This document shows positions 42,244 through 51,019 of a DNA stretch of 64,000 nucleotides, piece by piece (within the stretch, counting starts at the first letter, position 1; each line of letters starts with the position of its first letter). The stretch is taken from NCBI RefSeq assembly GCF_040655735.1, contig NZ_JBFAKK010000017.1:99163-163162 (forward strand). The letters run 5' to 3'. The notes below the pieces were generated by a model, which ran no database searches, was not told where the DNA came from, and worked only from the letters and a program-made list of their open reading frames with translations. Made by a program: the position numbers and the translations under genes. The stretch is from Phytomonospora sp040655735. Lineage in GTDB: Bacteria; Actinomycetota; Actinomycetes; Mycobacteriales; Micromonosporaceae.

Positions 42244-43784
42244 GCTCCCGGCTCCTTACTCGCAGTGTTGTCGGCGGTCGGGCTGTCATCGCTCACGCCC
42301 GCCATGAGACGGCCGATCTTCTCTCGCGGGGTGTCCGGGCCGACCGTCGCCAGGATCTTGCCCCGGTACATGACCGCGATGCGGTCGGAAAGGGCCAGGA
42401 CCTCGTCGAGCTCGCTGGAGATCAGCAGCACGCCGGTCCCGGTGTCGCGCTCGGCGACGATCCGCTTGTGGATGAACTCGATCGAGCCGACGTCCACGCC
42501 GCGGGTCGGCTGGGCGGCCACGAGGAGGTTCAGCTTCCGCGACATCTCGCGCGCGACGATGACCTTCTGCTGGTTACCGCCCGACAGGCTCGACACCGGC
42601 GCCCGCGAGGACAGGGTCCGCACGTCGTACTCCTCGACGCGTTCGTCGGCGGTACGGGCGATGACCTCGGGATTGATGGTGAGGGTCCCGCCGAACGGCG
42701 CCCGGTTGTACTGGTTCAACACCAGGTTCTCGGCGATCGAGAACGGCTTCACCAGACCGTCGGCGCTGCGGTCCTCGGGGATGTAGCCGACACCGCTCTC
42801 GATGACCTTCGAGGTCCGCGAGTTCGAGATGTCGACACCGTTGACGCGGATCGTGCCCGTAACCGCCGGCCGCAGGGCCATGATCGCCTCGGCCAGCTCG
42901 GTCTGCCCGTTGCCCTGGACACCGGCGATGCCGAGGATCTCCCCCGCCCGCAGCTCCAGGTCGAGACCGTCGACGGCGTGCTGGCCGCGCTCGTCGGTCA
43001 CCGTGAGGTTCTCGATGCTCAGCACCGGCTCACCCGGCTGCGCCACGTCCTTGGCGACCGTCAGGCTCACCTCGCGGCCCACCATCATCGCCGCCAGCTC
43101 GTCCTGCGGCGCCGACGGGTCGGCGCTGCCCACGATCGTCCCGCGGCGCACCACGGTGATCTTGTCGGCGATCGCCTTGACCTCTTTGAGCTTGTGCGTG
43201 ATGAAGACGATCGACTTCCCGTCATCGCGCAGGGTGCGCATGACCTCCAGCAGATCCTCGATCTCGCCCGGCGTCAGCACCGCCGTCGGCTCATCGAGGA
43301 TCAGCAGGTCGCAGTCACTGGTCAGAGCCTTGATGATCTCGACGCGCTGCTGCACGCCGACGGGAATGTCCTCCACGACGGCGTCGGGATCGACGTCGAG
43401 GCCGTAACGCTCCGACAGCTCCCGCACCTCACGGCGCGCGGCACGGCGATCCAGGAACGCCAGACCGGTCTTCTTCTCCCGGCCCAGCATGATGTTCTCC
43501 GCGACCGTGAAGACCGGCACCAGCATGAAGTGCTGGTGCACCATGCCGATACCCGCCCTCAGAGCGTCACGAGGGCTGCCGAAGGTGCGCGGCACGTCGT
43601 CGATGAGGATCTGCCCCGAATCGGGCGTCAACAGTCCATAGAGCACGTTCATCAACGTGCTCTTACCCGCGCCGTTCTCACCCAGAAGCGCATGGATCTC
43701 GCCGGGCTCGACGATCAGGTCGATGTGGTCGTTGGCGACAAGCGCACCGAACTTCTTGGTGATGCCGCGCAGTTCGAGTCTCAG
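42240..43784 (-). CDS. Nucleoside ABC importer ATPase, two-domain (NupO/RbsA-like), apparent CTG start
   Basis: Protein of 514 residues with two ABC domains. The first has Walker A LLGENGAGKSTLMN (about 34-47) and Walker B LLILDEPTAVL; the second has a degenerate P-loop (GIAGVQGNGQTELAEA) and the signature SLSGGNQQKVIVAREM near 405. In this family the protein begins LELRGITK(K/R)F; that sequence starts at CTG 43784, with AGGAGG exactly 6 nt upstream and no ATG, GTG or TTG nearby. CTG is a rare initiation codon. An alternative is a long N-terminal extension from 43970. It energises the two permeases. Confidence 0.9.
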   Translation of the reverse strand: MRLELRGITKKFGALVANDHIDLIVEPGEIHALLGENGAGKSTLMNVLYGLLTPDSGQILIDDVPRTFGSPRDALRAGIGMVHQHFMLVPVFTVAENIMLGREKKTGLAFLDRRAARREVRELSERYGLDVDPDAVVEDIPVGVQQRVEIIKALTSDCDLLILDEPTAVLTPGEIEDLLEVMRTLRDDGKSIVFITHKLKEVKAIADKITVVRRGTIVGSADPSAPQDELAAMMVGREVSLTVAKDVAQPGEPVLSIENLTVTDERGQHAVDGLDLELRAGEILGIAGVQGNGQTELAEAIMALRPAVTGTIRVNGVDISNSRTSKVIESGVGYIPEDRSADGLVKPFSIAENLVLNQYNRAPFGGTLTINPEVIARTADERVEEYDVRTLSSRAPVSSLSGGNQQKVIVAREMSRKLNLLVAAQPTRGVDVGSIEFIHKRIVAERDTGTGVLLISSELDEVLALSDRIAVMYRGKILATVGPDTPREKIGRLMAGVSDDSPTADNTASKEPGA

Positions 43785-44210
43785 GGGGAGCCTCCTGTGT
43801 TTGCTGGTCGGCGCTGCGCCTCTGGTCGGCGGCGAACGAATTCGCCTTGCGGGTAGGGGATCGGGCTGCGGCCCCGCCTCCGGTGCCGGGTTCCCGAGGC
43901 GGTGCCTTCGCTTCGGCCGGAGCCCCGGGTGGTGGCCGGGTCTCCGGATTTGCCGGAGTGGTGCCTTCACGTCGGCCCGGTGCCCGAGATGGTGCTTCGG
44001 GCGTCCGGGTTTCCTTCGTGGTGCCTTCGCGGGGAGGCCTACTCGGAATGGGCCCGGACGGGCGCTTCCCTGAGCGGTTTCCCTGCTGACCTGGCGCCGG
44101 GGTTTCCCGCCTCCAGGTGCCGCGATCCTCGTGCCGCCACGTGTCGCCGTCCTGCCGCCGCGCCCTCCGTATGCCGTCCGAGTCGCTTGCAGAGCTCAGA
44201 AGATAACCGT
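43785..44210. other. Non-coding spacer in the importer operon
   Basis: Within the 498-nt gap between the ATPase and the first binding-protein gene I see no gene. It contains three copies of GGTGCCTTC-like units (about 43899, 43961, 44020) and frames with no start signals. It may carry a promoter for the ATPase-permease part. Confidence 0.45.
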
Positions 44211-44249
44211 CGTACCGGGTGCCGGTCACGAGGACCAGCACCCGGTACG
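44211..44249 (-). terminator. Attenuator-like hairpin after the binding-protein gene
   Basis: A perfect 12-bp stem, CGTACCGGGTGC with GCACCCGGTACG (44211-44222 and 44238-44249), lies 34 nt after the stop of the binding-protein gene on the minus strand. A GGTTATAACC palindrome (44261-44270) sits between. It would let the lipoprotein be made in excess over the membrane subunits. Confidence 0.65.
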
Positions 44250-44282
44250 CATTGTAAGCGGGTTATAACCGCAGGCAGGGCA

Positions 44283-45353
44283 CTACGCGGCGGCGGGCTG
44301 CACCTTCGACGCGATGGTGACCTTGCCGTCGATGATGTCCTGCTTCAGCGTGTCGAGCTCGGCCTGCAGCTCGGCGGACACCATGGAGGCCTTCTCCTGG
44401 AACGCGGCCAGCGAGACGCCCTGGTTTTGCAGCGTGCCCACGTAGTGGCCGGTCTTCGCGCCACCCTTGGCGGCGATCAAGGCGTCGGTCACGGCGGCCG
44501 GGATGTTCTTCTCGGCCGTCGACAGGAACACCGAGCACGAGTCGGCGAGGCTCTTGCAGCCGTCGACGTCGACCCAGATGACGCTCAGCTCGGGGTTCTC
44601 CTTGGCGACGTTGGCGGTGCCGACGCCCGTTCCACCCGCGACCGGGAAGATGATGTCGGCGCCCTGCGACACGAAGGTGTCGGTGAGGCTCTTGCCCTTC
44701 TGCTGGTCGATGAAGCTCTCCGCGAAGGAGCCCTCCTGCTTGGCCGGGTCCCAGCCGAGCACCTCGACCTTCTTGTCCTTGACCTTGTTGAAGTGCGCGA
44801 CGCCCTCGGCGAAGCCGTCCATGAAGATCGTCACCGGCGGGATGTTCAGCCCGCCGTAGGTGGCGACCTTGTCGGTCTTGGTCGTGGCGGCGGCGAGGTA
44901 GCCGGCCATGAACGAGTTCTGCGCGGTGTTGAACTCCATCGAGAACACGTTCGGCAGGTCGACCTTGGCGTCCACGATCGCGAACTGCTGCTCGGGGTTG
45001 GCCTCGGCGAGCTTCTTGGTCGCGTCGAACATCAGTCCGCCGACGGCCACGATCAGGTCGCACTCACCGTCGACGGCCGCCTGGAGGTTCGGCTCGTAGT
45101 CGGCCTCGCTGTTCGACTGCGTGTAGTCGACCTTGATGCTGGCGTCGCGAGTCGCGGCGTCCTGCATGCCCTGCCAGGCCGAGGAGTTGAAGGACTTGTC
45201 GTCGACGCCACCGAGGTCGGTGACCATACAGCCCTTGAACTCGGTGCCCGTGGAGCCGGCACCGTCATCCTCGGGGGCCTTGCCGCATGCTGCGACGGCG
45301 AGCACGAGACCACCGCTGGCCAGCGCGGCGATCAGTTTCATAGCAGGACGCAC
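44283..45353 (-). CDS. BMP-family nucleoside-binding lipoprotein
   Basis: Protein of 356 residues. GTG at 45353 is chosen (GGGAG 7 nt upstream). Signal peptide with lipobox VAACG (Cys near residue 24). The mature part is the BMP/PnrA-like fold: CMVTDLGGVDDKSFNSSAWQG, then VAVGGLMFDATKKLAEANPEQQFAIVD (first part visible), and AFQEKASM near the end. Such proteins bring purine and pyrimidine nucleosides to the ABC importer encoded downstream. Very similar to the product of the next gene upstream, so a tandem duplication. Confidence 0.93.
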   Translation of the reverse strand: MRPAMKLIAALASGGLVLAVAACGKAPEDDGAGSTGTEFKGCMVTDLGGVDDKSFNSSAWQGMQDAATRDASIKVDYTQSNSEADYEPNLQAAVDGECDLIVAVGGLMFDATKKLAEANPEQQFAIVDAKVDLPNVFSMEFNTAQNSFMAGYLAAATTKTDKVATYGGLNIPPVTIFMDGFAEGVAHFNKVKDKKVEVLGWDPAKQEGSFAESFIDQQKGKSLTDTFVSQGADIIFPVAGGTGVGTANVAKENPELSVIWVDVDGCKSLADSCSVFLSTAEKNIPAAVTDALIAAKGGAKTGHYVGTLQNQGVSLAAFQEKASMVSAELQAELDTLKQDIIDGKVTIASKVQPAAA

Positions 45354-45514
45354 CCTGCGTCTCCCTTCCCTGATGGCCACACGCGTCGCGGTGGTCCAAG
45401 GGCGGAAGCTTAGTGGTGTTCGCACGCCTGAACACAGGGTTGAGTCCGATTCGTCGGCGAGTGGTTACTGAGCCGTAATCCAAGCGACGAACCGGACCCT
45501 GATGCGTGTTGGTC

Positions 45515-46570
45515 CTAGGACGGCTGTGAGGGTGAGGTGATCTGGATGGTACCCGCGGTGATGTCCCTGCCGACCTGTTCGACCTCGGCCTTGAGCTCGG
45601 CCGGGACCTTGGCGTCGAAGTCGTGGTAGGGCGCGATCAGCACGCCGCTGTTCTCCAGCGTGCCGACGTAGACGCCGGAGCGCGGGCTGCCCTTGACGGC
45701 GTCGACGGTGGCCTGCGAGACGACCTCGGGGATCTCCTTGACGACGCTGGTGAGGAAATACGGGCAGTAGTCGGGGGCGGCGTCGCAGCCGTCGAAGTCG
45801 ACCCAGATCAGGCTGAGCTTCCCGCCCGACTCGGCGGCGACGTTGGCCGCGCCGAGGGAGGAGTTGCCGGCGACGGGCATGACGATGTCGGCGCCCTGGG
45901 AGACGAAGTTCGTGGTGAGGGACTTGCCGGCGGTCTGGTCGGCGAAGCTGTTGGCGAAGCTGCCGTTCTGGTCCTCGGCGTCCCAGCCGAGGAGGTCGAC
46001 CGAGGCGTTCTTCTTGTCGTTGTAGTAGTCGATGCCCTGCGCGTAGCCGTCCATGAAGATGGTGACCGGCGGGATGTTCAGGCCGCCCCAGGTGGCCACC
46101 TTCTTCGACTGGGACATGCCCGCCGAGAGGTAGCCGGCCTGGAAGGCGGCCTGCGCGGTGTTGAACTGCATCGAGTAGACGTTCGGGAGGTCGATCTTGG
46201 CGTCGACGATCGCGAAGTGCTGGTCGGGGTTGGCCGTGGCGATCTTCTCGGTGGCGTCGGCCATGAGACCGCCGACGGCGATGACGATGCCGCAGCCCTG
46301 GTCGACGGCGGCGTTGAGGTTCGGCTCGTAGTCGGCCTCGGTGGTGGAGGCGACATAGGACGGCTCGACGTTGGAGTCGGCGGCCTTGGCGTCCTGGAGG
46401 CCCTGCCAGACCGAGGCGTTGAAGGAGCGGTCGTCGACGCCGCCGGTGTCGGTCACCATGCAGGCCTTGAAGGAGCCGCCGCCCCCGCTGTCGTCTTCGG
46501 GCGGGCTGCCGCACGCGGTGAGGAGCAGCATCGTTCCGGCCAGGATCCCGGCGCCCGTACGTACCCGCAT
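45515..46570 (-). CDS. BMP-family nucleoside-binding lipoprotein, tandem paralogue
   Basis: Protein of 351 residues. ATG at 46570 is preferred; another ATG at 46609 is in frame. Lipobox LLTACG. The mature sequence follows the same order as its neighbour (CMVTDTGGVDDRSFNASVWQG, then IVDAKIDLPNVYSMQFNTAQ). Differences are mainly in loops and in the last third, so ligand preference may differ. First gene of the nucleoside import operon. Both copies should share the single transporter. Confidence 0.92.
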   Translation of the reverse strand: MRVRTGAGILAGTMLLLTACGSPPEDDSGGGGSFKACMVTDTGGVDDRSFNASVWQGLQDAKAADSNVEPSYVASTTEADYEPNLNAAVDQGCGIVIAVGGLMADATEKIATANPDQHFAIVDAKIDLPNVYSMQFNTAQAAFQAGYLSAGMSQSKKVATWGGLNIPPVTIFMDGYAQGIDYYNDKKNASVDLLGWDAEDQNGSFANSFADQTAGKSLTTNFVSQGADIVMPVAGNSSLGAANVAAESGGKLSLIWVDFDGCDAAPDYCPYFLTSVVKEIPEVVSQATVDAVKGSPRSGVYVGTLENSGVLIAPYHDFDAKVPAELKAEVEQVGRDITAGTIQITSPSQPS

Positions 46571-46650
46571 CGCATACCCCCGTATGGCCCGATTTGTCGG
46601 CATGGTCATGGTATGCGTGGACGGGGTCCACTGTGGGCGACATGGGAAAA

Positions 46651-46677
46651 CCCCGCGAGCCGTGGAGGCTCGCGGGG
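46651..46677 (-). terminator. Terminator of the sigma-partner gene
   Basis: 11-bp perfect stem (46651-46661 with 46667-46677), followed by TTTT on the minus strand. Confidence 0.85.
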
Positions 46678-46690
46678 AAGGGCTGGAGGG

Positions 46691-47770
46691 CTACTCGACA
46701 GACACGTCGGGAAGCGCCTCGGCCAGGGCGAGGAGCTGCTCGACGCTGATCGCCGGTTCGGCGGTGTCGGTGTCGAGGTACTGGCGCACGGTGCCGACGT
46801 TGAGTTCGACCGCGCTTCCGTCAAGGCGGTAGAGGACCACCCAGTAGCTCACATCGGCTCCAGCGACGTCGTGACCCTCCTCGTCGGGCATGAGCCGGCT
46901 GACCGTTCGGGAGGTCACGAAGCGCTCGCCCTCGGCGTTGACGCCCTCCTGGCACGTGACCTCGACGGAGTGGTCGGCACTCGCGCCGTTGTCCTCCTCG
47001 TAGTCGTCGCAGCCGATGAGGTCGAAGACGCCCTCCTGGTCGGGCGAGCCGTCCTCAGGACGGTGGGTGCCCTCGGTGTAACCACCCTTCGGCCACACCC
47101 TCACCCCGAGGCTTTCAGCCGCCGAGGTCGAGCCGGGAAGCTGGAGCTTCACGCCGGGGTACCACCCGTCGGCATCGATCAGGGTGTAGGCCGGAAGGCG
47201 GTAACCGGTCCACTTGGCGTCATCGCCCGAGCCGCCGATGAACTCGACCAGTTCGATCTCCTCGCGCTTGAAGAGCGAGTGGGCGCCCGAGACGTGATCC
47301 TCCTCCGAGTACACCGGCCCTTCCTCGCCGTAGTGCTCCACGTCGTCGGAGCGATCGATGTAGCCGGGGAGGTTGGACTCGACCCACCCCCAGAACGCGT
47401 CGGAATAGGCGGAGGTGGCCACGCTGTAGGTGTACTCACCGTTCATGTCGGCCCAGTAGTACTCGACCCCGTCGTCCAGCGCGGGCAGATCCACCGGCGT
47501 CTGCCCGGTCGGCGGTGGCCCGCCCTGGCTCGCGCTCGGGCTCGGAGTCGCACTTGCCGCCGCGTCGGGCGCCGCTCCCCCCACCGTGTTCATCGCCAGG
47601 CTGATCGACACCGCCACGGCCACAACTCCGGCCAGCGCGCCTCCGCCCGCCGCGTAGCGACGCCGCCCGAGCCGCCGGCGCCCGGCCGCGACCGCCGACT
47701 CACCGTCCATCGCCGTCGGCGGCGGTTGGGACAGCGCGCCGTTCAGCAGGTTCTTCACTTCCTCGTTCAT
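46691..47770 (-). CDS. Single-pass membrane protein, partner of a SigE-family sigma factor
   Basis: Protein of 359 residues. Short cytoplasmic part (NEEVKNLLNGALSQPP, then RRRLGRRR), a membrane helix about 40-60, a Ser/Pro linker and an outer domain. The paired cysteines (LIGCDDYEE and VEVTCQEG) and a final VVLYRLDGSAVELN strand match the partners at 6683 and 48442. ATG overlaps the sigma stop (ATGA). Probably regulates that sigma from an outside signal; no known anti-sigma domain is seen. Confidence 0.8.
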   Translation of the reverse strand: MNEEVKNLLNGALSQPPPTAMDGESAVAAGRRRLGRRRYAAGGGALAGVVAVAVSISLAMNTVGGAAPDAAASATPSPSASQGGPPPTGQTPVDLPALDDGVEYYWADMNGEYTYSVATSAYSDAFWGWVESNLPGYIDRSDDVEHYGEEGPVYSEEDHVSGAHSLFKREEIELVEFIGGSGDDAKWTGYRLPAYTLIDADGWYPGVKLQLPGSTSAAESLGVRVWPKGGYTEGTHRPEDGSPDQEGVFDLIGCDDYEEDNGASADHSVEVTCQEGVNAEGERFVTSRTVSRLMPDEEGHDVAGADVSYWVVLYRLDGSAVELNVGTVRQYLDTDTAEPAISVEQLLALAEALPDVSVE

Positions 47771-48291
47771 GCTCGTACCCCTTCGGTCCGCTTCGATCGG
47801 TCTTCTCCGAGCAGACCGCGCAGCGCCTGCAGCCCCCGCGCGGTGTGACTTTTTACCGTTCCGGTGGACAGGCGCAGAATCTCCGCCGTCTGGTCCACCG
47901 ACCTGTCCTCCCAGAAACGGAGGACGACCACCGCCCGCTGCCTGGTGGGCAGCCTGGCGAGGGCGGACAGGACCGCCATGCGCTGAGCGCTCGCGGTGGC
48001 CGGGTCGGCCGTCGCCGACTCGGGGATCTCCACGTCGGAGTGCTCCCGGCGAAACCACGCGCGCCGCCAGACGTCCTTGATGACGTTGACGAGGATCCGC
48101 CGCGAGTAGGCGTCGGCGGAGATCTTCGCCGTCTTGGGCCAGGCGACGTACAGCTTCGCCAGGGTCACCTGGACGGCGTCCTCGGCACGATGCCAGTCGC
48201 CGCAGACCAGGAAGGCGAAGTTGCGCAGCCGGTCCAGCCTGGTGGCGACGAATTCGCGGAACTCCGCCTCTTCGCGCTCACTGTGTCTCAT
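47767..48291 (-). CDS. SigE-family ECF sigma factor
   Basis: Protein of 174 residues. ATG at 48291 has AGAGGA 3-8 nt upstream. Region 2: EFREFVATRLDRLRNFAFLVCGDWHRAEDAVQ (start visible), LAKLYVAW. Region 4: LPTRQRAVVVLRFWEDRS and helix-turn-helix GTVKSHTARGLQ. Paralogue of the factors at 6168 and 49464. It forms an operon with its membrane partner. The two neighbouring pairs (47-50 kb) are in tandem on the same strand and look like a duplication. Confidence 0.93.
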   Translation of the reverse strand: MRHSEREEAEFREFVATRLDRLRNFAFLVCGDWHRAEDAVQVTLAKLYVAWPKTAKISADAYSRRILVNVIKDVWRRAWFRREHSDVEIPESATADPATASAQRMAVLSALARLPTRQRAVVVLRFWEDRSVDQTAEILRLSTGTVKSHTARGLQALRGLLGEDRSKRTEGVRA

Positions 48292-48398
48292 GCGTCCTCT
48301 TTCACCCGCGGAACCTGTCGGGGTACGTACGCGCGCCCTCGGGCGAAGGGTTGTCACGGCGGCGAAGGCAACCGGGAGGCTAACCCGGGCACGCGAAA

Positions 48399-48426
48399 AC
48401 CCCCGCGTGCCATGGGCTCGCGGGGG
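48399..48426 (-). terminator. Terminator between the two sigma operons
   Basis: CCCCCGCG and CGCGGGGG arms about 11 nt apart, followed by TTTT on the minus strand, lie after the stop of the partner gene at 48442. Confidence 0.75.
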
Positions 48427-48441
48427 CGGTGAGCTCGCGGG

Positions 48442-49467
48442 TTACTGCACCGGCTCCAGGGGGAGGGCGGTGGCCATCTGGAGAAGCTGACCGAAGTCGA
48501 AGGTCTGCTCCATGCCCGGCGTGTCGACGGTGTCGGTGACCACGACGGCGCTGCCGTCGGCGCGGTAGAGGACGAGCTTGGTCTCGGTCATCTCGTACTC
48601 GCCGCCGGGGTCGGCGACCTCGGTGACCTCGATGTAGCGCTCGCCGATCCCGGTGGTCTTCTCCCTGCAGGTCACATCGATCTCGCGGGTCTGGCCGGCC
48701 TGAATGGCGTCGGTGCGGTCGCTGCAGCCGATCACGTCGAAGAAGCCGGGGTTGCCCTTCACGCTGTCGTCGGCGGGGCCGTCGACGCCCGTGGTGAACT
48801 GGTCGGGGACCCGCACGTCCACGCGAACGCGCTCGAAGGGACCCTTGTCCTTGCCCCAAGCGATGAGCCCGTCGTCGGTCTGCCCGTTGACGAACGCGAG
48901 GTTCAGGCGGTAGATGAGACGGTGGGCGACGATCTCGTACTCGCCGCTGGTGCCCTCATAGGGCTCCGCGCCGCTGATGACCTGGGTCTCCATCCGGCCG
49001 AACTCGGTGGGGGTGGGGCCCTCGGTGAAGCCGCCGAACTTCTCGTCGATGAGGTCGAAGAAGGCCTCGTCGTACTTCGCGGTGCTCTCGGTGCTCTCGG
49101 CGGCGAAGGGGATGATGTTGCCTTCCTGGTCCCACAGGCCGTCGTCGATCCAGGTGTAGTACTTCTCCGGATCCAGCTTCGGCAGCCCTTCGGGGCGCTG
49201 CGTGTCCTCCGTGTCCACGCTCGGATCCGCCGCGTTCACGCCCGGCGACGCGGGGTCGGCTCCACCTCCGGTGGGTGCCGTGACGCCCGGCAAAGCCACC
49301 ATGGCCGCCGCGATGACCGCCACCACGCCCGTGGTGAGGCCGCCGATGGCGAACTTGCGCCGGCCGAGGGCTCCGTGGCCGCGCTTGACGGCCGCGTCGG
49401 CGTCGAAGGCGGTGAGGGAGTCGTGTCGGGCCGTCTCGTCCAGTAGTTCTCGAATGTCCTTTGTCAA
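48442..49467 (-). CDS. Single-pass membrane protein, partner of a SigE-family sigma factor
   Basis: Protein of 341 residues. It starts at TTG 49467, overlapping the sigma stop (TTGA), with GGAGCAG upstream. Cytoplasmic part with AVKRGHGALGRRK, membrane helix about 40-60, Pro/Asp linker, and an outer domain with the conserved pair VIGCSDRTD and VTCREK and the LYRADGSAVVVT strand. Third member of the family in this window. No zinc-binding anti-sigma motif. Confidence 0.8.
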   Translation of the reverse strand: MTKDIRELLDETARHDSLTAFDADAAVKRGHGALGRRKFAIGGLTTGVVAVIAAAMVALPGVTAPTGGGADPASPGVNAADPSVDTEDTQRPEGLPKLDPEKYYTWIDDGLWDQEGNIIPFAAESTESTAKYDEAFFDLIDEKFGGFTEGPTPTEFGRMETQVISGAEPYEGTSGEYEIVAHRLIYRLNLAFVNGQTDDGLIAWGKDKGPFERVRVDVRVPDQFTTGVDGPADDSVKGNPGFFDVIGCSDRTDAIQAGQTREIDVTCREKTTGIGERYIEVTEVADPGGEYEMTETKLVLYRADGSAVVVTDTVDTPGMEQTFDFGQLLQMATALPLEPVQ

Positions 49468-49985
49468 CGTACTGCTCCTTCGGCCCGCCTCGGTCCGGAT
49501 CCTTCGAGCAGGCCGCGCAGCGTCTGTAGTCCCCGCGCGGACTGGCTCTTCACTGTCCCGGTCGTGCAGCGCATGATCTCGGCCGTCTGCTCGACCGACC
49601 TGTCCTCCCAGTAGCGGAGGACCACGACCGCCCGCTGCCTCTTCGGCAGGCGGGCGAGCGCGGACAAGACCGTGAGGCGGAGCGCCCCGGACTCCGCCGA
49701 GGCCGCCGGGGGCGGCTCGGGGAGCGAGTGGGAGACGCGTTCGCGCCGGAACCAGGCACGTCGGCGGTCCTCGTTGACCACGTTCACCAGGATCCGGCGA
49801 ACGTAGGCCTCGGTGTTCAGCTTCGAAGCGCGCGTCCAGACGACGTAGAGCTTGGTCAGCGCCGTCTGGACGGCGTCCTCCGACCGGTGCCAGTCACCGG
49901 TCAGCAGATAGCCGAAACGCCGGAGGCCGTCGACGCGCGCCACCACGAATTCGCGGTACTGCGCGTCCCTCTCAGAGCGTCGCAT
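49464..49985 (-). CDS. SigE-family ECF sigma factor
   Basis: Protein of 173 residues. ATG at 49985 with GAGAGG upstream. Region 2 (QYREFVVARVDGLRRFGYLLTGDWHRSEDAVQ, start visible; TALTKLYVVW) and region 4 (LPKRQRAVVVLRYWEDRS, GTVKSQSARGLQ). The Cys pair of the factor at 6168 is absent, so no redox link is implied. Forms a coupled operon with its partner at 48442. Confidence 0.93.
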   Translation of the reverse strand: MRRSERDAQYREFVVARVDGLRRFGYLLTGDWHRSEDAVQTALTKLYVVWTRASKLNTEAYVRRILVNVVNEDRRRAWFRRERVSHSLPEPPPAASAESGALRLTVLSALARLPKRQRAVVVLRYWEDRSVEQTAEIMRCTTGTVKSQSARGLQTLRGLLEGSGPRRAEGAVR

Positions 49986-50071
49986 CGTGTTCCTCTCCCG
50001 AGCTTGTCGCACCTATCAATGGGCGCGGGGGTCCGGGAGGTTGCACGTTCGGGTGAGAAGTTCGGCGGGTC

Positions 50072-50440
50072 TCAGCGCCAGAAGGTCGCCACGGCGGCGT
50101 TTCCGAGGGTGAGGACCAGGATGCCGATGAAGTGTCCCTTGTGGACCACGGCGCCGTCGGCGGCCTTGCGCTTGCGGAAGTAGGGGACCAGCACCATGAT
50201 GCCGATCAGGACGGCGACGACGCCCTTGACGGCGAGCTTGGCGGGGTCGGGCTTGTCGGCCTCGTCGCGGCCGAGCGGTGCCGACAGCAGGATGCCGGTG
50301 AGCAGCTGGATTCCCGCTCCCCAGGCCATGGTCGCGTTGATCCGGAACCTGCCGGCGACGTACTGGACGCATGCGCCACCGAGCAGCACGGCGAACCCAA
50401 TCAGATGGGCGTACCTCAGGATGAGCCGTAGAGTCTCCAT
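50072..50440 (-). CDS. Small four-helix membrane protein
   Basis: Protein of 122 residues with four membrane helices: LILRYAHLIGFAVLLGGACVQ, AGIQLLTGILLSA, VAVLIGIMVLVPYF and a last GILVLTLGNAAVATFW. The GIQLLTGI and HxxGF patterns resemble small membrane proteins of actinomycetes with no known function; there is a distant look of the CopD/DUF-type helices. ATG at 50440 is the first Met before the first helix. Monocistronic. Confidence 0.7.
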   Translation of the reverse strand: METLRLILRYAHLIGFAVLLGGACVQYVAGRFRINATMAWGAGIQLLTGILLSAPLGRDEADKPDPAKLAVKGVVAVLIGIMVLVPYFRKRKAADGAVVHKGHFIGILVLTLGNAAVATFWR

Positions 50441-50587
50441 GGCACGGCAGTATGCCAGAGGTTCTACGTGCCGTCGAAGTCCGGCGGATACATCGAAGAG
50501 GCAAGATCTTCGGCACATTCATTGGCACGCCTGCCAGACGCCGATGACGACAGTCGATAGCGTGTCCATATGCAAAGGGGGCCGAGC

Positions 50588-51019
50588 ATGCGGGCGGAGC
50601 GCACAGTGACGCGACGATCACTGCTCGGATCCCTGTCCTTCATGGCCCTCACCGTCGTCGGCTGCGCGGCCATGCTCCTCCCCGCCGCGCTCTCCAACCG
50701 CGCGGGCACCGGCGAGGCCCCGCCGTTCTCCCTGGTGGACGACGCCGGCGGCGGCTCGGAGTCCCCCGGAGGCGGCGAGCCGAGCGGCTCGGCCGACCCC
50801 TCGACACCCCCTCAGCCGGGACCGGGCAACCCCATGCCCGGCGGCAACGAGGACAACGAGAACACCAAGACCGAGGGCGGCGGCTCCGGCGGCGGCCTCG
50901 GCGACCTGTCCTTCGGCGTCGAGACGGCGCTGTCGATGGGCCTGCTGGCCCTGTTCGCCCTCTTCCTCATTCCGGGTCGTCGGCCACCACGGTCGGCGGG
51001 CGGCCGGACAGGTCGATGA
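50588..51019 (+). CDS. Secreted or membrane-anchored small protein of unknown function
   Basis: Protein of 143 residues from ATG 50588 (AAGGGG 6 nt upstream). ATG 50570 in frame is an alternative and lies 6 nt after a TAGCGT -10 box (50558-50563), so the transcript may start exactly there. An N-terminal helix follows RRSLLGSL, a Gly/Ser/Pro-rich low-complexity middle (about 45-105), and a second helix (GLLALFALFLIPG) near the end with a basic tail. This is the layout of a surface-exposed linker protein. Its 3' end overlaps the convergent BrkB gene by 53 nt. Confidence 0.6.
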   Translation: MRAERTVTRRSLLGSLSFMALTVVGCAAMLLPAALSNRAGTGEAPPFSLVDDAGGGSESPGGGEPSGSADPSTPPQPGPGNPMPGGNEDNENTKTEGGGSGGGLGDLSFGVETALSMGLLALFALFLIPGRRPPRSAGGRTGR

